A stretch of 64,000 bases of DNA from Filobacillus milosensis (GCF_004402015.1 NZ_SOPW01000013.1:1-64000); one strand, 5' to 3'; shown: positions 17,819 through 26,409, numbered from the stretch's first letter. The notes: a model not told the origin generated them from the sequence alone. Numbers and translations: made by a program.

Positions 17819-19012
17819 TTGAACAAAAAAGACATCGCGAATATTCGTAAGCAATTTAAATTAGATAATGAATTTTTAAATATAAGTGAGATTTTTAATG
17901 TGTACATAATGAAAGAATCGAGTGAGATCTATCACCATCAAAGCATGTCATTTGATTTACTTGAAGAAGAACAAAAAGAATTATTTATGAACAACTTCAA
18001 AAAAGTTTTGACCGGTCAACTCGATGAAAAGTTATTTGAATTAAAGTTCCAGCGTGAAGTGGAGAACAGCAGTCAGCTTATTCTTCATCAAGGTCTTCTG
18101 AGTCAAGAGAGTGAAGATTGGACGAATCAGATGCTTCAATTGGTGGAAAAAATGTTGAAGGAAAAGCAGTATGAAATGGATATTGTGATTACATTTATCC
18201 GTGGAGAATACAGAAAACCAACAAAGCGAGCGAGTGAAGAGTCGGAGGAAAGTAGCCGGGATACGGTATATTCCAATCCATTTATTCTGTGCAGTATTAA
18301 TAAGACACAGGATCCGAAAAAGGAACTTCTATTTGATTATGTAGAAAAAGAGTTTAAATACAATATTGTCGTTGATCCGATTATTAATCTTAAAGCTCCA
18401 ATTTCAGGTTTTCTATTCCCAAGCATAACGGATGGGGCTGCGGATGTTAATCATGTCCTTTACTCGACAGGGAAAGCCAATGAGCTGGACTATCATCTCA
18501 TTGAAGAGGTTTTAAATGCTGAAGAAATTATGACTGCTCAAGAGGATAAGGTTGTTTTCGAGGAAATCGTAAAAAATGTAGCGGGTAATCAAATTAATAC
18601 AGCGACACTTTCTAATGTATATGAGGAAATTCATCGTGTTATAGAAGAGAATGAAGAAGAGGATACTCCGAAATTAGATAACAAAGATGTAGAAAAAGTT
18701 CTAAAGAGCAGCGGAGTAAAAGACATTGATAAAGAAAAGGTAGAGAGTGCTTTTAAAACAGTGATTGATGATGAATCATACGAGTTCAAAGCGAGTAGTG
18801 TAATTCCGAAATATAATAAGAAATCGATCAAAATAAAAACAAAAGTAGCAGATATATCGGTAAGTCCTCAAGACTTGAAGTATTTAAGACAAGTACATGT
18901 GAATGGTAAGCTTTGTTTAATGATTGATGTTGAAGAAAACGCAGAAATTGAAGGGTTTGAAATGATTCCGGAAGTTTTATTCCAGAAAGCTGAGGATTTT
19001 TCAGAAGAGTAA
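17819..19012 (+). CDS. DUF4317 family protein
   Basis: A 397-aa, strongly acidic cytoplasmic protein starting with TTG after GGGAGTGGA. The N-terminus (NKKDIANIRKQFKLDN) and the central SNPFILCSINKTQDPKKELLF region fit the DUF4317 family of Firmicutes, whose function is unknown. It has no signal peptide or membrane segment. It is monocistronic and ends at a hairpin. Confidence 0.8.
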   Translation: MNKKDIANIRKQFKLDNEFLNISEIFNVYIMKESSEIYHHQSMSFDLLEEEQKELFMNNFKKVLTGQLDEKLFELKFQREVENSSQLILHQGLLSQESEDWTNQMLQLVEKMLKEKQYEMDIVITFIRGEYRKPTKRASEESEESSRDTVYSNPFILCSINKTQDPKKELLFDYVEKEFKYNIVVDPIINLKAPISGFLFPSITDGAADVNHVLYSTGKANELDYHLIEEVLNAEEIMTAQEDKVVFEEIVKNVAGNQINTATLSNVYEEIHRVIEENEEEDTPKLDNKDVEKVLKSSGVKDIDKEKVESAFKTVIDDESYEFKASSVIPKYNKKSIKIKTKVADISVSPQDLKYLRQVHVNGKLCLMIDVEENAEIEGFEMIPEVLFQKAEDFSEE

Positions 19013-19020
19013 ATGGTGCC

Positions 19021-19053
19021 AATAGAGACAGGGAGGAATTCCTGTCTTTATTT
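19021..19053 (+). terminator. Terminator after the DUF4317 gene
   Basis: Imperfect stem AATAGAGACAGGGA / TTCCTGTCTTTATT followed by TTGTG; a modest U-tract. Confidence 0.65.
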
Positions 19054-19268
19054 TGTGAAAAATTCAATTGACAGATTATTCTTTCAATGCTAATATATTT
19101 TTGCTAATATCCCCGTATCATTGATCAATTCTCTGATCAACTCCTAAAATCTTCATTTGATTCTTTCCAAATAAAATTTTAAAACCAACTACATACTGAA
19201 AGGAGGGAAGCCCTTTACTATTGTTGGGGATATTATCAAATCCAATTAAACTAGAAGAAGGTGTAACC

Positions 19269-19523
19269 ATGGGACTTGATATGTATCTTTATTCGGCTCC
19301 TAAAATTGAAGGATTAAAAATGGAGGAAGTCATCCACGCAAATAATTATTTACCGACTCTCGAGAAGGAAAATAATGATCTTTATTCAAAAGTTAAAGAT
19401 TATATCAAAGACTTTGAAGAGTTCGGGCATAAATGGAAAAGCCTTTTTACTGAAGAATTGTATTGGAGAAAAGCTAACCATATTCATTCATGGTTTGTTC
19501 AACATGTGCAAGGTGGCGAAGAT
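19269..19523 (+). pseudogene. Truncated MGLDMYLY-type protein (N-terminal ~85 aa)
   Basis: ATG 19269 after AGAAGGTG begins MGLDMYLYSAPKIEG, the start of a small conserved protein family of Bacillus and phages. Coherent coding continues to FVQHVQGGED at about 19523. Beyond this the frame runs antisense through a different gene and stops at 19607, so the natural C-terminus is missing. The break falls beside the tail of an unrelated minus-strand gene, marking a rearrangement point. Confidence 0.65.
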
Positions 19524-19526
19524 CTA

Positions 19527-19869
19527 ACCCAAGCGCTGCTCCGACTTGCAGTTCGTCATGGCCTTTTGGTAAAGGTACAGGCATTCCATCACTTGAAAAT
19601 GTATTAACCGGTTTTATATACAAAATCGGCGCTTTAGGAGGAGCCTTGTATGGATCCTCGTTCATTTCAGATTCCAACGCTTCATATTCCCCTTTGTAAT
19701 TTAGGGCTGTGCCATAAATCTGTCCTGTGATGGGGTTGTCTAGATTTAATTGATTAAATGCATAGTTCTGTTGATTAATCGTAACTTCTTGTTGTTTTTG
19801 ATGATATTGTCCATGTTTAAGTTGTTTAATTCCTTTTAACTTCACTTGTATGTTAGACACAAGATTCAC
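19527..19869 (-). pseudogene. Truncated fumarylacetoacetate hydrolase family gene (HpaG-like N-terminus)
   Basis: On the minus strand ~114 residues match the N-terminal part of FAH-family isomerase/decarboxylases of aromatic catabolism (GQIYGTALNYKGEYEALESE, KAPPKAPILYIKPVNTFSS, LPKGHDELQVGAALG). The family similarity ends exactly where the truncated plus-strand gene begins (about 19524-19530); the following LDLRHLAH... is antisense of that gene. The catalytic C-terminal domain is lost, so the product cannot be active. Confidence 0.7.
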
Positions 19870-20057
19870 TCCTACTCGTTTTAGGTTAAAATATGGCGTG
19901 AAAATACTATTTTACGTAATATCCATCTTTTTGGCCGTTTTTAGACTTATCTCGAACATACCCCATTAAGTTTAAGTTAATCCGTTTTCATCAATAAATG
20001 ATTTTATAACATATTGGAAATAATACCAACTAGTAAAAACAGTTAGGAGGTAAATTT

Positions 20058-21758
20058 ATGTTTAGAGCATCTGCGGGTGACTATATGATGGATATTTTGT
20101 TAGATTGGGGAGTTGATCACATTTATGGAATGCCAGGGGATTCCATAAATACTTTAATTGAGTCCATAAGAAAGGTAAAAGACCAAATTAACTTTATACA
20201 GGTTAGGCACGAAGAAGCTGGCGCTTTAGCAGCAGCAGCTTATGCAAAATTAACAGGTAAGCTTGGTGTTTGTATGGGGATTGCCGGACCTGGTGCCATC
20301 CATTTATTAAATGGCCTTTATGATGCAAAATTGGATAAAGCTCCAGTATTAGCCATTGTAGGACAGGTTGAAACAGATTTAATGGGAACAGATTTCTTTC
20401 AGGAAATCGATCTAGCTAACCTTTTTAAGGATGTTGCCGTATACAGTCAAATGGTTATGTCTGCCGAACAACTCCCAGCTGTATTAAATCAGGCAATTAG
20501 AACAGCTTATGACAAAAAAGGCGTCTCAGTTCTTATCATTCCTGACGATATACCAAAGTTTGAAGTTGAGCGACATGCCCGACAAACAAGTTCTTTTTAT
20601 GTTCAGTCGAATATACTTCCTCAAGAAAAAGATGTAAAGCAAGCAATTGAAATCTTAAATGAAGCAAAACGGCCGGTTATTTTAGCAGGAAAAGGTGCAA
20701 GAGGTGCAAGTGAATCTCTCCTTACATTTGCTGAAAAAATGAAAGCGCCAATTGTTCTTAGTCTACCAGGAAAAGGTGTTATTCCAGATGAACATCCTTA
20801 TTGTTTAGGAGGACTTGGTTTAATTGGTACCAAACCAGCAACTGTTGCAATGGAAGAAGCTGATGCGTTAATTATGGTTGGCACATCTTTTCCATTTACA
20901 GGATTTCTACCTGAAAATGCGAAAACCATACATTTAGACAAAGATCCATCTCAGATTGGAAAACGTTATGCCGTTGATGTTGGACTTGCTGGTGATTCTC
21001 TTCAAACATTAAACAGTCTCATAACCTTAGTTGAAAATCACAATGATGGATCTTTTCTGGAGGACTGTCAGGAAAATTTAAAAGAGTGGCGGCAAAAATT
21101 ACATGAGCAGGAACAAGATGATTCAATCCCCATCAAGCCTCAGCGTGTCATTCGTGCACTGCAGGAAGTGGCAGATGATGATGCCATTCTTTCAGTAGAT
21201 GTCGGGAATGTCACCGTATGGATGGCCCGCCATTTTAACATGACAAATCAAAAATTTGTCATCTCAAGCTGGCTTGCAACTTTAGGATGCGGCTTACCTG
21301 GAGCGATTGCTGGAAGTATCGCTTATCCTGATAAGCAAGTATTTGCCATATGCGGGGATGGTGGTTTCCAAATGATGATGAATGACTTTGTCACCGCTGT
21401 AAAATATGACCTTCCACTTGTGGCAATTGTTCTTAACAATCATAAAATCGCAATGATTAAATTCGAGCAGGAAGTAATGGGCAATGCTGAATTTGTTACC
21501 GATTTACATAACCCAAATTTCGCTCAATATGCTGATATTTGCGGAGGAATAGGATATCGGGTAGAACAACCTGAGGACTTACTACCTGCATTGAAAAAAG
21601 CAATATCAGCAAAAAAACCATGTATTATTGATGTTATTGTGGATGCGAATGAAGCACCATTACCTGCAAAAATAACATTTGGACAGGTGTCAGGCTATGC
21701 TCGGCACATGCTAAAAGAATTGTTTCAGGAAGGAACAATCCATAAGCCACCACTCTAA
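20058..21758 (+). CDS. ydaP: Pyruvate oxidase-like ThDP enzyme (YdaP type)
   Basis: The 566-aa ThDP-dependent flavoenzyme resembles B. subtilis YdaP and pyruvate oxidases, which convert pyruvate with FAD. The three domains are in order: Pyr domain with the catalytic glutamate in RHEEAGALAAAAY (E52/E53), central FAD-type domain (ILAGKGARGASE), and PP domain with CGDGGFQMMMND (about residue 431) ending in VLNNHK, the GDG-to-NN thiamine-diphosphate motif. The ribosome binding site is AGGAGG. It stands alone, with hairpins after it. Substrate by family; other alpha-keto acids are possible. Confidence 0.85.
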   Translation: MFRASAGDYMMDILLDWGVDHIYGMPGDSINTLIESIRKVKDQINFIQVRHEEAGALAAAAYAKLTGKLGVCMGIAGPGAIHLLNGLYDAKLDKAPVLAIVGQVETDLMGTDFFQEIDLANLFKDVAVYSQMVMSAEQLPAVLNQAIRTAYDKKGVSVLIIPDDIPKFEVERHARQTSSFYVQSNILPQEKDVKQAIEILNEAKRPVILAGKGARGASESLLTFAEKMKAPIVLSLPGKGVIPDEHPYCLGGLGLIGTKPATVAMEEADALIMVGTSFPFTGFLPENAKTIHLDKDPSQIGKRYAVDVGLAGDSLQTLNSLITLVENHNDGSFLEDCQENLKEWRQKLHEQEQDDSIPIKPQRVIRALQEVADDDAILSVDVGNVTVWMARHFNMTNQKFVISSWLATLGCGLPGAIAGSIAYPDKQVFAICGDGGFQMMMNDFVTAVKYDLPLVAIVLNNHKIAMIKFEQEVMGNAEFVTDLHNPNFAQYADICGGIGYRVEQPEDLLPALKKAISAKKPCIIDVIVDANEAPLPAKITFGQVSGYARHMLKELFQEGTIHKPPL

Positions 21759-21895
21759 ATCAAAAAAGGGAGAAGATGACATAGGGCTTTTTCCTTTTTT
21801 GATGTCCATATAGCTAAACAATTAGGTTAGCCAATCTCACTAGGTGCCTTTTTATTTCAAACTGTAGACATGAATTGTGTGTACAGTTTTTTCTT
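21759..21895 (+). terminator. Tandem hairpins after ydaP
   Basis: Stem 1 ATCAAAAAAGG (21759-21769) / CCTTTTTTGAT (21793-21803). Stem 2 AAACTGTA (21859-21866) / TACAGTTT (21882-21889) followed by TTTTC. The second has the better terminator shape. Confidence 0.6.
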
Positions 21896-21915
21896 TTAGA
21901 ACTAATCATCAACAA

Positions 21916-21943
21916 TTGACATATTAAAATAATTTAATATAAT
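21916..21943 (+). promoter_or_regulatory. Promoter with embedded 20-bp palindrome (site a)
   Basis: TTGACA (21916-21921) and TATAAT (21938-21943) are separated by 16 bp. The spacer and hexamer edges form ATATTAAAATAATTTAATAT (21921-21940), a near-perfect palindrome. This drives the merE-ribA-GGDEF-HD-GYP-arsR series. Except for one base it is identical to the promoter at 52635-52662. Confidence 0.8.
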
Positions 21944-22045
21944 GATATATAAGGTGTATTAAGATTTTCATAAAAGCTTCTCTTTATTATACAAATTTGG
22001 GTAATAAGAAAATTTAGTTGATCTATAAAAGGAGAACTGATAATA

Positions 22046-22309
22046 ATGACTAAATTATTTTGTAAATCATGTGATGACAATACAAAAGGGAAAAGTAAAA
22101 CATCTATTAAAACTATCTTTGCAGGGTTAATTGCCCTAGTTGCATGTCCTTGTCATTTAGTAATATTTATACCATTGTTAGCAGGTACAGCATTCGGATC
22201 AGTACTCGCACAATATACAGGCATACTTACTGCAATTTTCGCTGTAATATTTGGATTAAGTATTTGGTATTTAATTAAAAATTTAAATACCTCAGAAAAA
22301 AAACAATAG
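22046..22309 (+). CDS. MerE-like small mercury transporter
   Basis: An 87-aa membrane protein with two helices. The first ends in the vicinal-type motif ACPCHLVIF (C34, C36) and continues PLLAGTAFGSVLAQYTGIL, which follows the MerE pattern TCPCHLPI...LAGTTAGAFLGEHWG closely. An additional N-terminal CKSC (C6, C9) could hand over or receive metal in the cytosol. MerE moves Hg(II) and methylmercury across the inner membrane in the known systems. AAGGAG precedes the ATG. It is first in a five-gene series under palindrome promoter a. Confidence 0.75.
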   Translation: MTKLFCKSCDDNTKGKSKTSIKTIFAGLIALVACPCHLVIFIPLLAGTAFGSVLAQYTGILTAIFAVIFGLSIWYLIKNLNTSEKKQ

Positions 22310-22380
22310 CCTTAAACGATATAATTTATCTTAAACTCATGTTTTATATAAGTATCACAGAATAAGGTGGGGAAAAAATA

Positions 22381-22959
22381 GTGAAAAAGGAAATCGAAAT
22401 CCAACTACCAACTAAATATGGAAATTTTGCTTCAAGTATTTATAAAGATAGAGAAGGAAAAGAGCATATCTTAATGGTTCATGAAAAAACGAAATTAAAT
22501 GATGCCGTTATTCTCCGTATTCATTCAGAATGTTTAACAGGTGATCTATTTCACTCATTAAGATGCGACTGTGGTGATCAATTGCATGAATCGTTAAAGA
22601 TCATAGGAGAAAACGGTGGGATATTAATTTATCTTAGACAAGAAGGAAGAGGAATTGGTTTAACGCAAAAATACTTTGCCTACAAAATTCAAGATGCAGG
22701 ATATGATACAGTAGAAGCAAATGAAAAGTTAGGTTTTCCATCAGATTTGCGAACTTTTAAACCTGCTGCCTATATACTGAAAGATATCGGTATTAATAAA
22801 GTACGGATTTTAACGAATAACCCTCAAAAGATAAAAGAGTTAAAAGATAATAATATTGAAGTGTTACAACGTATTCCATTATTAATACAGTCAAATGAGC
22901 ATAATGATTTGTACTTGAATACTAAGCAAGAAAAAATGGGTCATTTATTAAATGTTTAA
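22381..22959 (+). CDS. ribA: Stand-alone GTP cyclohydrolase II
   Basis: The 192-aa enzyme opens GTP to the first riboflavin precursor. Visible motifs: the zinc site around GDLFHSLRCDCGDQL, the catalytic RQEGRGIGL and the KAAYILKDIGI-like C-terminal region. Housekeeping Bacillus RibA is fused to the RibB domain; this is a monofunctional second copy. It starts with GTG after AAGGTGGGG, 72 nt behind the MerE-like gene. In this setting it could raise FAD supply for the mercuric reductases and oxidase nearby (inference). Confidence 0.88.
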   Translation: MKKEIEIQLPTKYGNFASSIYKDREGKEHILMVHEKTKLNDAVILRIHSECLTGDLFHSLRCDCGDQLHESLKIIGENGGILIYLRQEGRGIGLTQKYFAYKIQDAGYDTVEANEKLGFPSDLRTFKPAAYILKDIGINKVRILTNNPQKIKELKDNNIEVLQRIPLLIQSNEHNDLYLNTKQEKMGHLLNV

Positions 22960-23040
22960 GTTTTAACCTTAAATGTTAACTATCATGGATTCGACCTTTG
23001 ACCATTTTTATCAGATGGATAGTAATATGGGGGTGAGGTT

Positions 23041-24444
23041 TTGGAGTCAACTATAACAAAAAGTATAGAAGATACTTTAAGTAATATTAAAATTATTACT
23101 GGTAGCATGGATTGTCAGTTGATTACGATTGAAGGTTCTTGGGATGTTTGTAAACAACGGTGTGAATTCCCGTCACAATTTGTATTTCGACCTTCTGATC
23201 ACGCGAAAAATTATATAGCGGAACATAATAACATTCACATTCTGGATCAAAGAGGGATTAAAGATTTAGAGTTGAAAATACAAAATAATTCATACATTTT
23301 TATTCCATTAACATTTGAATCTATGAATTTGGGGGTAATCTTACTAGAACATACTTTAAAAGACTTATCTCCATCACAGGAACTCTTTTTTAGTTCTGTA
23401 GCAAATACAGCATCAATTGCGATCGGAAACGCACTAAAAGCATGTTTGTTTTCTATCCTTGAACATATAAGTCATCTCTTTACAGAACGTATGGAGCTGG
23501 ATCATAGACTTCAAATCATAGCGGATGGTACAAAAAATACGTTCGGTCAAGAATTTGATTGTGAAATCTTTCTGTACGACCCAGTCACAGAGACATTGAA
23601 TTTAAGGGCTTCTACAAAAACTTCTAGGAAGTTTTGGGAAATGTATACGACTAATTCAAATCAAGGATTAAATGGATGGGTGATAAAAAATAAAAAACCT
23701 ATCGGTATTTCAGATGTAACTAAGGACTCAAGAGCTATTCAAGAACATGCAGATTTAAACAAGATAATAGGAGTAGCGATAACTCCAATTATTAATCACG
23801 GTCGCATTTTAGGTGTTATTAACCTGTTGTCTGATAAGCCAAAAGATTTTTTCGCTGAAGAAATTTGGATTCTTCAGATGTTGGCACAACAAGCTGGAAA
23901 CGCCTTGGCGGAGGCAATTGCCTACGAACAAATGGAAGAGTTAGCAATGATCGATCCAGTTACTAAAGCCTATTCTCGTCAATACCTAGAATCAAAAGGT
24001 AAACTTGAAATTCAAAAAGCGATAGAATCAGGGGAATCACTGTCTTTACTAATGCTAGATATTGACTTCTTTAAAAAAGTTAATGATACGTACGGTCATC
24101 AGATTGGTGATAAAATACTAAAACAAGTATCCTCAGTAATAAAAAATAATATTCGAACAACTGATGTTTTTGCACGATATGGCGGAGAAGAGTTTATTAT
24201 TTTATTACCGAGAGTAAGTCAATCTATGACAATTGAAATAGCGGAAAGAATACGTAAACGAATCATGGAAGAAACTGAACCAATTGTTACAATTTCGATT
24301 GGAATTTCATTTTTATCCCCTAACAATACATCAATCGATAAATTAATTGAGAAAGCTGATTATGCACTATATCATAGTAAAGAAAACGGTCGGAATAAAG
24401 TAAGTATTTATGATAAGTTAATGGTTAGTGAAAAACGGAAGTGA
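23041..24444 (+). CDS. GAF-GAF-GGDEF diguanylate cyclase
   Basis: A 467-aa soluble sensor-effector. Residues ~10-130 form an N-terminal GAF-like domain containing C25, C37 and C41, a second GAF domain spans ~145-295, and the GGDEF domain ~300-462 carries the active motif GGEEF (381-385). The product-inhibition I-site RTTD (372-375) lies the canonical five residues upstream, so an active, feedback-controlled c-di-GMP synthase is expected. The start is TTG 23041 after GGGGGTGAGG. Its 3' end overlaps the HD-GYP gene by 17 nt. The cysteine cluster may be a metal or thiol sensor (inference). Confidence 0.85.
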   Translation: MESTITKSIEDTLSNIKIITGSMDCQLITIEGSWDVCKQRCEFPSQFVFRPSDHAKNYIAEHNNIHILDQRGIKDLELKIQNNSYIFIPLTFESMNLGVILLEHTLKDLSPSQELFFSSVANTASIAIGNALKACLFSILEHISHLFTERMELDHRLQIIADGTKNTFGQEFDCEIFLYDPVTETLNLRASTKTSRKFWEMYTTNSNQGLNGWVIKNKKPIGISDVTKDSRAIQEHADLNKIIGVAITPIINHGRILGVINLLSDKPKDFFAEEIWILQMLAQQAGNALAEAIAYEQMEELAMIDPVTKAYSRQYLESKGKLEIQKAIESGESLSLLMLDIDFFKKVNDTYGHQIGDKILKQVSSVIKNNIRTTDVFARYGGEEFIILLPRVSQSMTIEIAERIRKRIMEETEPIVTISIGISFLSPNNTSIDKLIEKADYALYHSKENGRNKVSIYDKLMVSEKRK

Positions 24445-25075
24445 GAAGTATCTAGATATGGTAAATGCATTATGTGACGATTCAAAAACAACTAATATGA
24501 TGGAAAAATTATTTGCTAAAGATCCCATTACATTTTATCATTCACAAAGGGTTGGCCATCTTTCCAAAAAATTTACAGATTGGCTACAACTTGATTTAGC
24601 TACTACTTCCAATATACATGTGGGTGCTCTTTTACATGATATAGGAAAGTTAATGATCAATGATAGCATTCTTAAGAAAACTGGGCCATTAACCAAAATG
24701 GAATATAACCTGATAAAGGAGCATCCTAATATAGGTGGAAAAATTGTAAAACCTTGTTCATTTCCCAACAGTATTGTCAATATTATTAAATTTCATCATG
24801 AAAGATGGGATGGTGAGGGGTACCCAAAAGGATTATCAAAAAAAGATATTCCATATGAAGCTCGACTAGTTTGTGTAGTTGATGCTTTTGATGCTATGGT
24901 AGTTAATCGGATTTATACCAAAGAGAAGAAGACCATAAGTGATGCGTTACAAGAGCTGTTAGATTGTGCGAATTCACAATTTGACCCAAGTATAGTAGAT
25001 GAGTTTGTGTTGTTTGTTAATAAAAGTTCATTTGAACAGGATTTTTTTAAGTGGTATCATAATAATATAATATGA
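24428..25075 (+). CDS. HD-GYP domain c-di-GMP phosphodiesterase
   Basis: The 215-aa soluble protein is almost entirely an HD-GYP domain: HD at H70-D71 (LLHDIGKL), HHERWDGEGYP at 123-133, and EARLVCVVDAFDAM. It would hydrolyse c-di-GMP, opposing the enzyme encoded just upstream. It has no receiver or sensor domain. GTG 24428 overlaps the preceding gene; ATG 24458, 10 codons in, is an alternative start behind GGAAGTGAG. An arsR gene follows 29 nt later. Confidence 0.85.
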   Translation: MKNGSEKYLDMVNALCDDSKTTNMMEKLFAKDPITFYHSQRVGHLSKKFTDWLQLDLATTSNIHVGALLHDIGKLMINDSILKKTGPLTKMEYNLIKEHPNIGGKIVKPCSFPNSIVNIIKFHHERWDGEGYPKGLSKKDIPYEARLVCVVDAFDAMVVNRIYTKEKKTISDALQELLDCANSQFDPSIVDEFVLFVNKSSFEQDFFKWYHNNII

Positions 25076-25076
25076 T
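25056..25076 (+). promoter_or_regulatory. Candidate operator ahead of arsR
   Basis: ATCATA and TATGAT form perfect 6-bp arms around a 9-bp AT centre, overlapping the HD-GYP stop codon 28 nt before the arsR start. It resembles the AT-rich palindromes at the other island promoters only loosely. An autoregulatory role is a guess. Confidence 0.35.
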
Positions 25077-25103
25077 GATAATTAATTATTAAGGAGGATA
25101 AAC

Positions 25104-25439
25104 ATGGACTCTAATCTTGAATTTCAAGAGAATATTGCACCTGAATTGTATGCAAAGTTTTTTCATGGATTATCGAACCCCACAAGGTTTAAAATAGTTC
25201 AATCTCTTTTGGAAAAAGAAATGAATGTTACGGAATTGATGGATGAGCTTGGGTTGAAGCAGGCACAGGTATCTAATCAGTTAGCGTGTCTAAAATGGTG
25301 TGGTTATGTGAGTACTCGTCAAGAAGGAAAATTTATTTACTATCAAATCAAAGATGAAAGGGTTCGAGAGATTTTGAACCTTGCTACGCAACTTGTCAAT
25401 GATAATGCACATCATATTAGTCAGTGCATAAGAATGTAA
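25104..25439 (+). CDS. ArsR/SmtB-family metal sensor, CmtR-like
   Basis: A 111-aa winged-helix repressor. The core (LSNPTRFKIVQSLL, MDELGLKQAQVSNQLACLKW, EGKFIYYQIKDERV) is ArsR/SmtB. The recognition helix carries C62 and C66 in ACLKWC, spaced as in the Cd/Pb sensor CmtR (C57/C61), and a C-terminal C108 could play the part of CmtR C102. A soft thiophilic metal such as Hg, Cd or Pb is therefore the likely inducer, released from DNA on binding (established for the family, inferred here). AAGGAGG precedes the ATG. It is the best candidate repressor for the recurring AT-rich palindromes. Confidence 0.85.
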   Translation: MDSNLEFQENIAPELYAKFFHGLSNPTRFKIVQSLLEKEMNVTELMDELGLKQAQVSNQLACLKWCGYVSTRQEGKFIYYQIKDERVREILNLATQLVNDNAHHISQCIRM

Positions 25440-25440
25440 A

Positions 25441-25472
25441 TTGGGCAGGAATTTAACTGTCCGATTTTTTTA
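25441..25472 (+). terminator. Terminator after arsR
   Basis: GGGCAG / CTGTCC arms (with flanking ATT/GAT and one G-U pair) followed by TTTTTTTATT. Confidence 0.65.
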
Positions 25473-25529
25473 TTAAAAACGTTCCCTTAACTTTCTAAAA
25501 TTAATGAAGCATAGAGGGGAGAGTTTAGT

Positions 25530-26243
25530 ATAAAAAGTTATCGGTGGATTATTTTAATAGTTGTCACTATATTTATTTTAACGATTCTAACGATTCCATC
25601 TATTAGGAATTTAATTATAAATCTTTTTTCGACCCAAGGTTTAGAAAATTTAAAATATTACATTAAATCACTTGGCAATTTAGGACCGATTTTTGCAGTC
25701 TTTTTAATGGTTTTACACAGTATCGTATTTATTCCTTCAGAAATCATTTTATTTGCAAACGTCTATATTTACGGTTTTACATTAGGACTTTTATATACTT
25801 GGATAGGCTCTATGTTAGGAGCTTATTTATCCTTTTATTTAGCACGCTTATATGGGAGACCATTAGTAGAAAAATTTATTTCTAAGGAAAAACTCGACAA
25901 ATTCGACCAATGGTTTAATATGAATGGGACCTTTGGTTTGTTTATTCTACGTCTCATCCCGTTATTTTCATTTAATTTATTAAATTATGGTGCAGGTTTC
26001 GTTTCAATTACTTTTTGGCAATTTACATGGTCAACTGCAATTGGTATTATACCACCAATGGTTGTGATGACTTGGTTATATATAAGTTCATTAGACAATA
26101 ATTGGGGGTTCATTATCTTATTAGCTATAATCGTCTTGATTTTTTCTTTGAAAATTTTCAAAAAAAAAAATCAGAAGATAGGAATCAATGAGTTGGCACA
26201 AGCATGCAAGTTATCCTACGGATTAACTTTCCCTCATTTATAA
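25530..26243 (+). CDS. TVP38/TMEM64 (VTT) family membrane protein with apparent ATA start
   Basis: A membrane protein of the DedA-like VTT superfamily often found in Gram-positive mer loci: FIPSEIILFANVYIYGFTLG, SMLGAYLSFYLARLYGRPLVEKFI, FILRLIPLFSFNLLNYGAGF. Counting from the first ATG (25707) gives 178 aa and lacks the N-terminal helix. The same frame is open back to 25515 and encodes a fitting membrane segment, preceded by AGGGGAG 8 nt before an ATA codon at 25530 (237 aa). No ATG, GTG or TTG lies between. So either ATA is used for initiation or the start codon has been lost by mutation. Confidence 0.7.
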   Translation: MKSYRWIILIVVTIFILTILTIPSIRNLIINLFSTQGLENLKYYIKSLGNLGPIFAVFLMVLHSIVFIPSEIILFANVYIYGFTLGLLYTWIGSMLGAYLSFYLARLYGRPLVEKFISKEKLDKFDQWFNMNGTFGLFILRLIPLFSFNLLNYGAGFVSITFWQFTWSTAIGIIPPMVVMTWLYISSLDNNWGFIILLAIIVLIFSLKIFKKKNQKIGINELAQACKLSYGLTFPHL

Positions 26244-26347
26244 AGGTTCACTAAAAACAAGGAGATGTTTTGAAACCCTTGTACAAATTCATGATTTTAA
26301 GAGAATCTAAATGTAAGCAGGATTACATTTTTACTTAACACATTAAT

Positions 26348-26367
26348 ATATCATAATATTTGAATGA
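26348..26367 (+). promoter_or_regulatory. Palindrome upstream of merF (site h)
   Basis: ATATCATAATATTTGAATGA, read on the minus strand as TCATTCAAATATTATGATAT, fits the island consensus in most positions. It lies 43 nt before the merF start. Confidence 0.55.
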
Positions 26368-26409
26368 TTTGATTTTTAATTAATGAAAATATAAGGGGAG
26401 ATAAATAAG

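Noticed and set aside
19995-20040. ACATATTGGAAATAATACC ahead of ydaP as another regulon site
   Set aside because: Only the left half resembles the island palindrome; in AT-rich DNA this is expected by chance.
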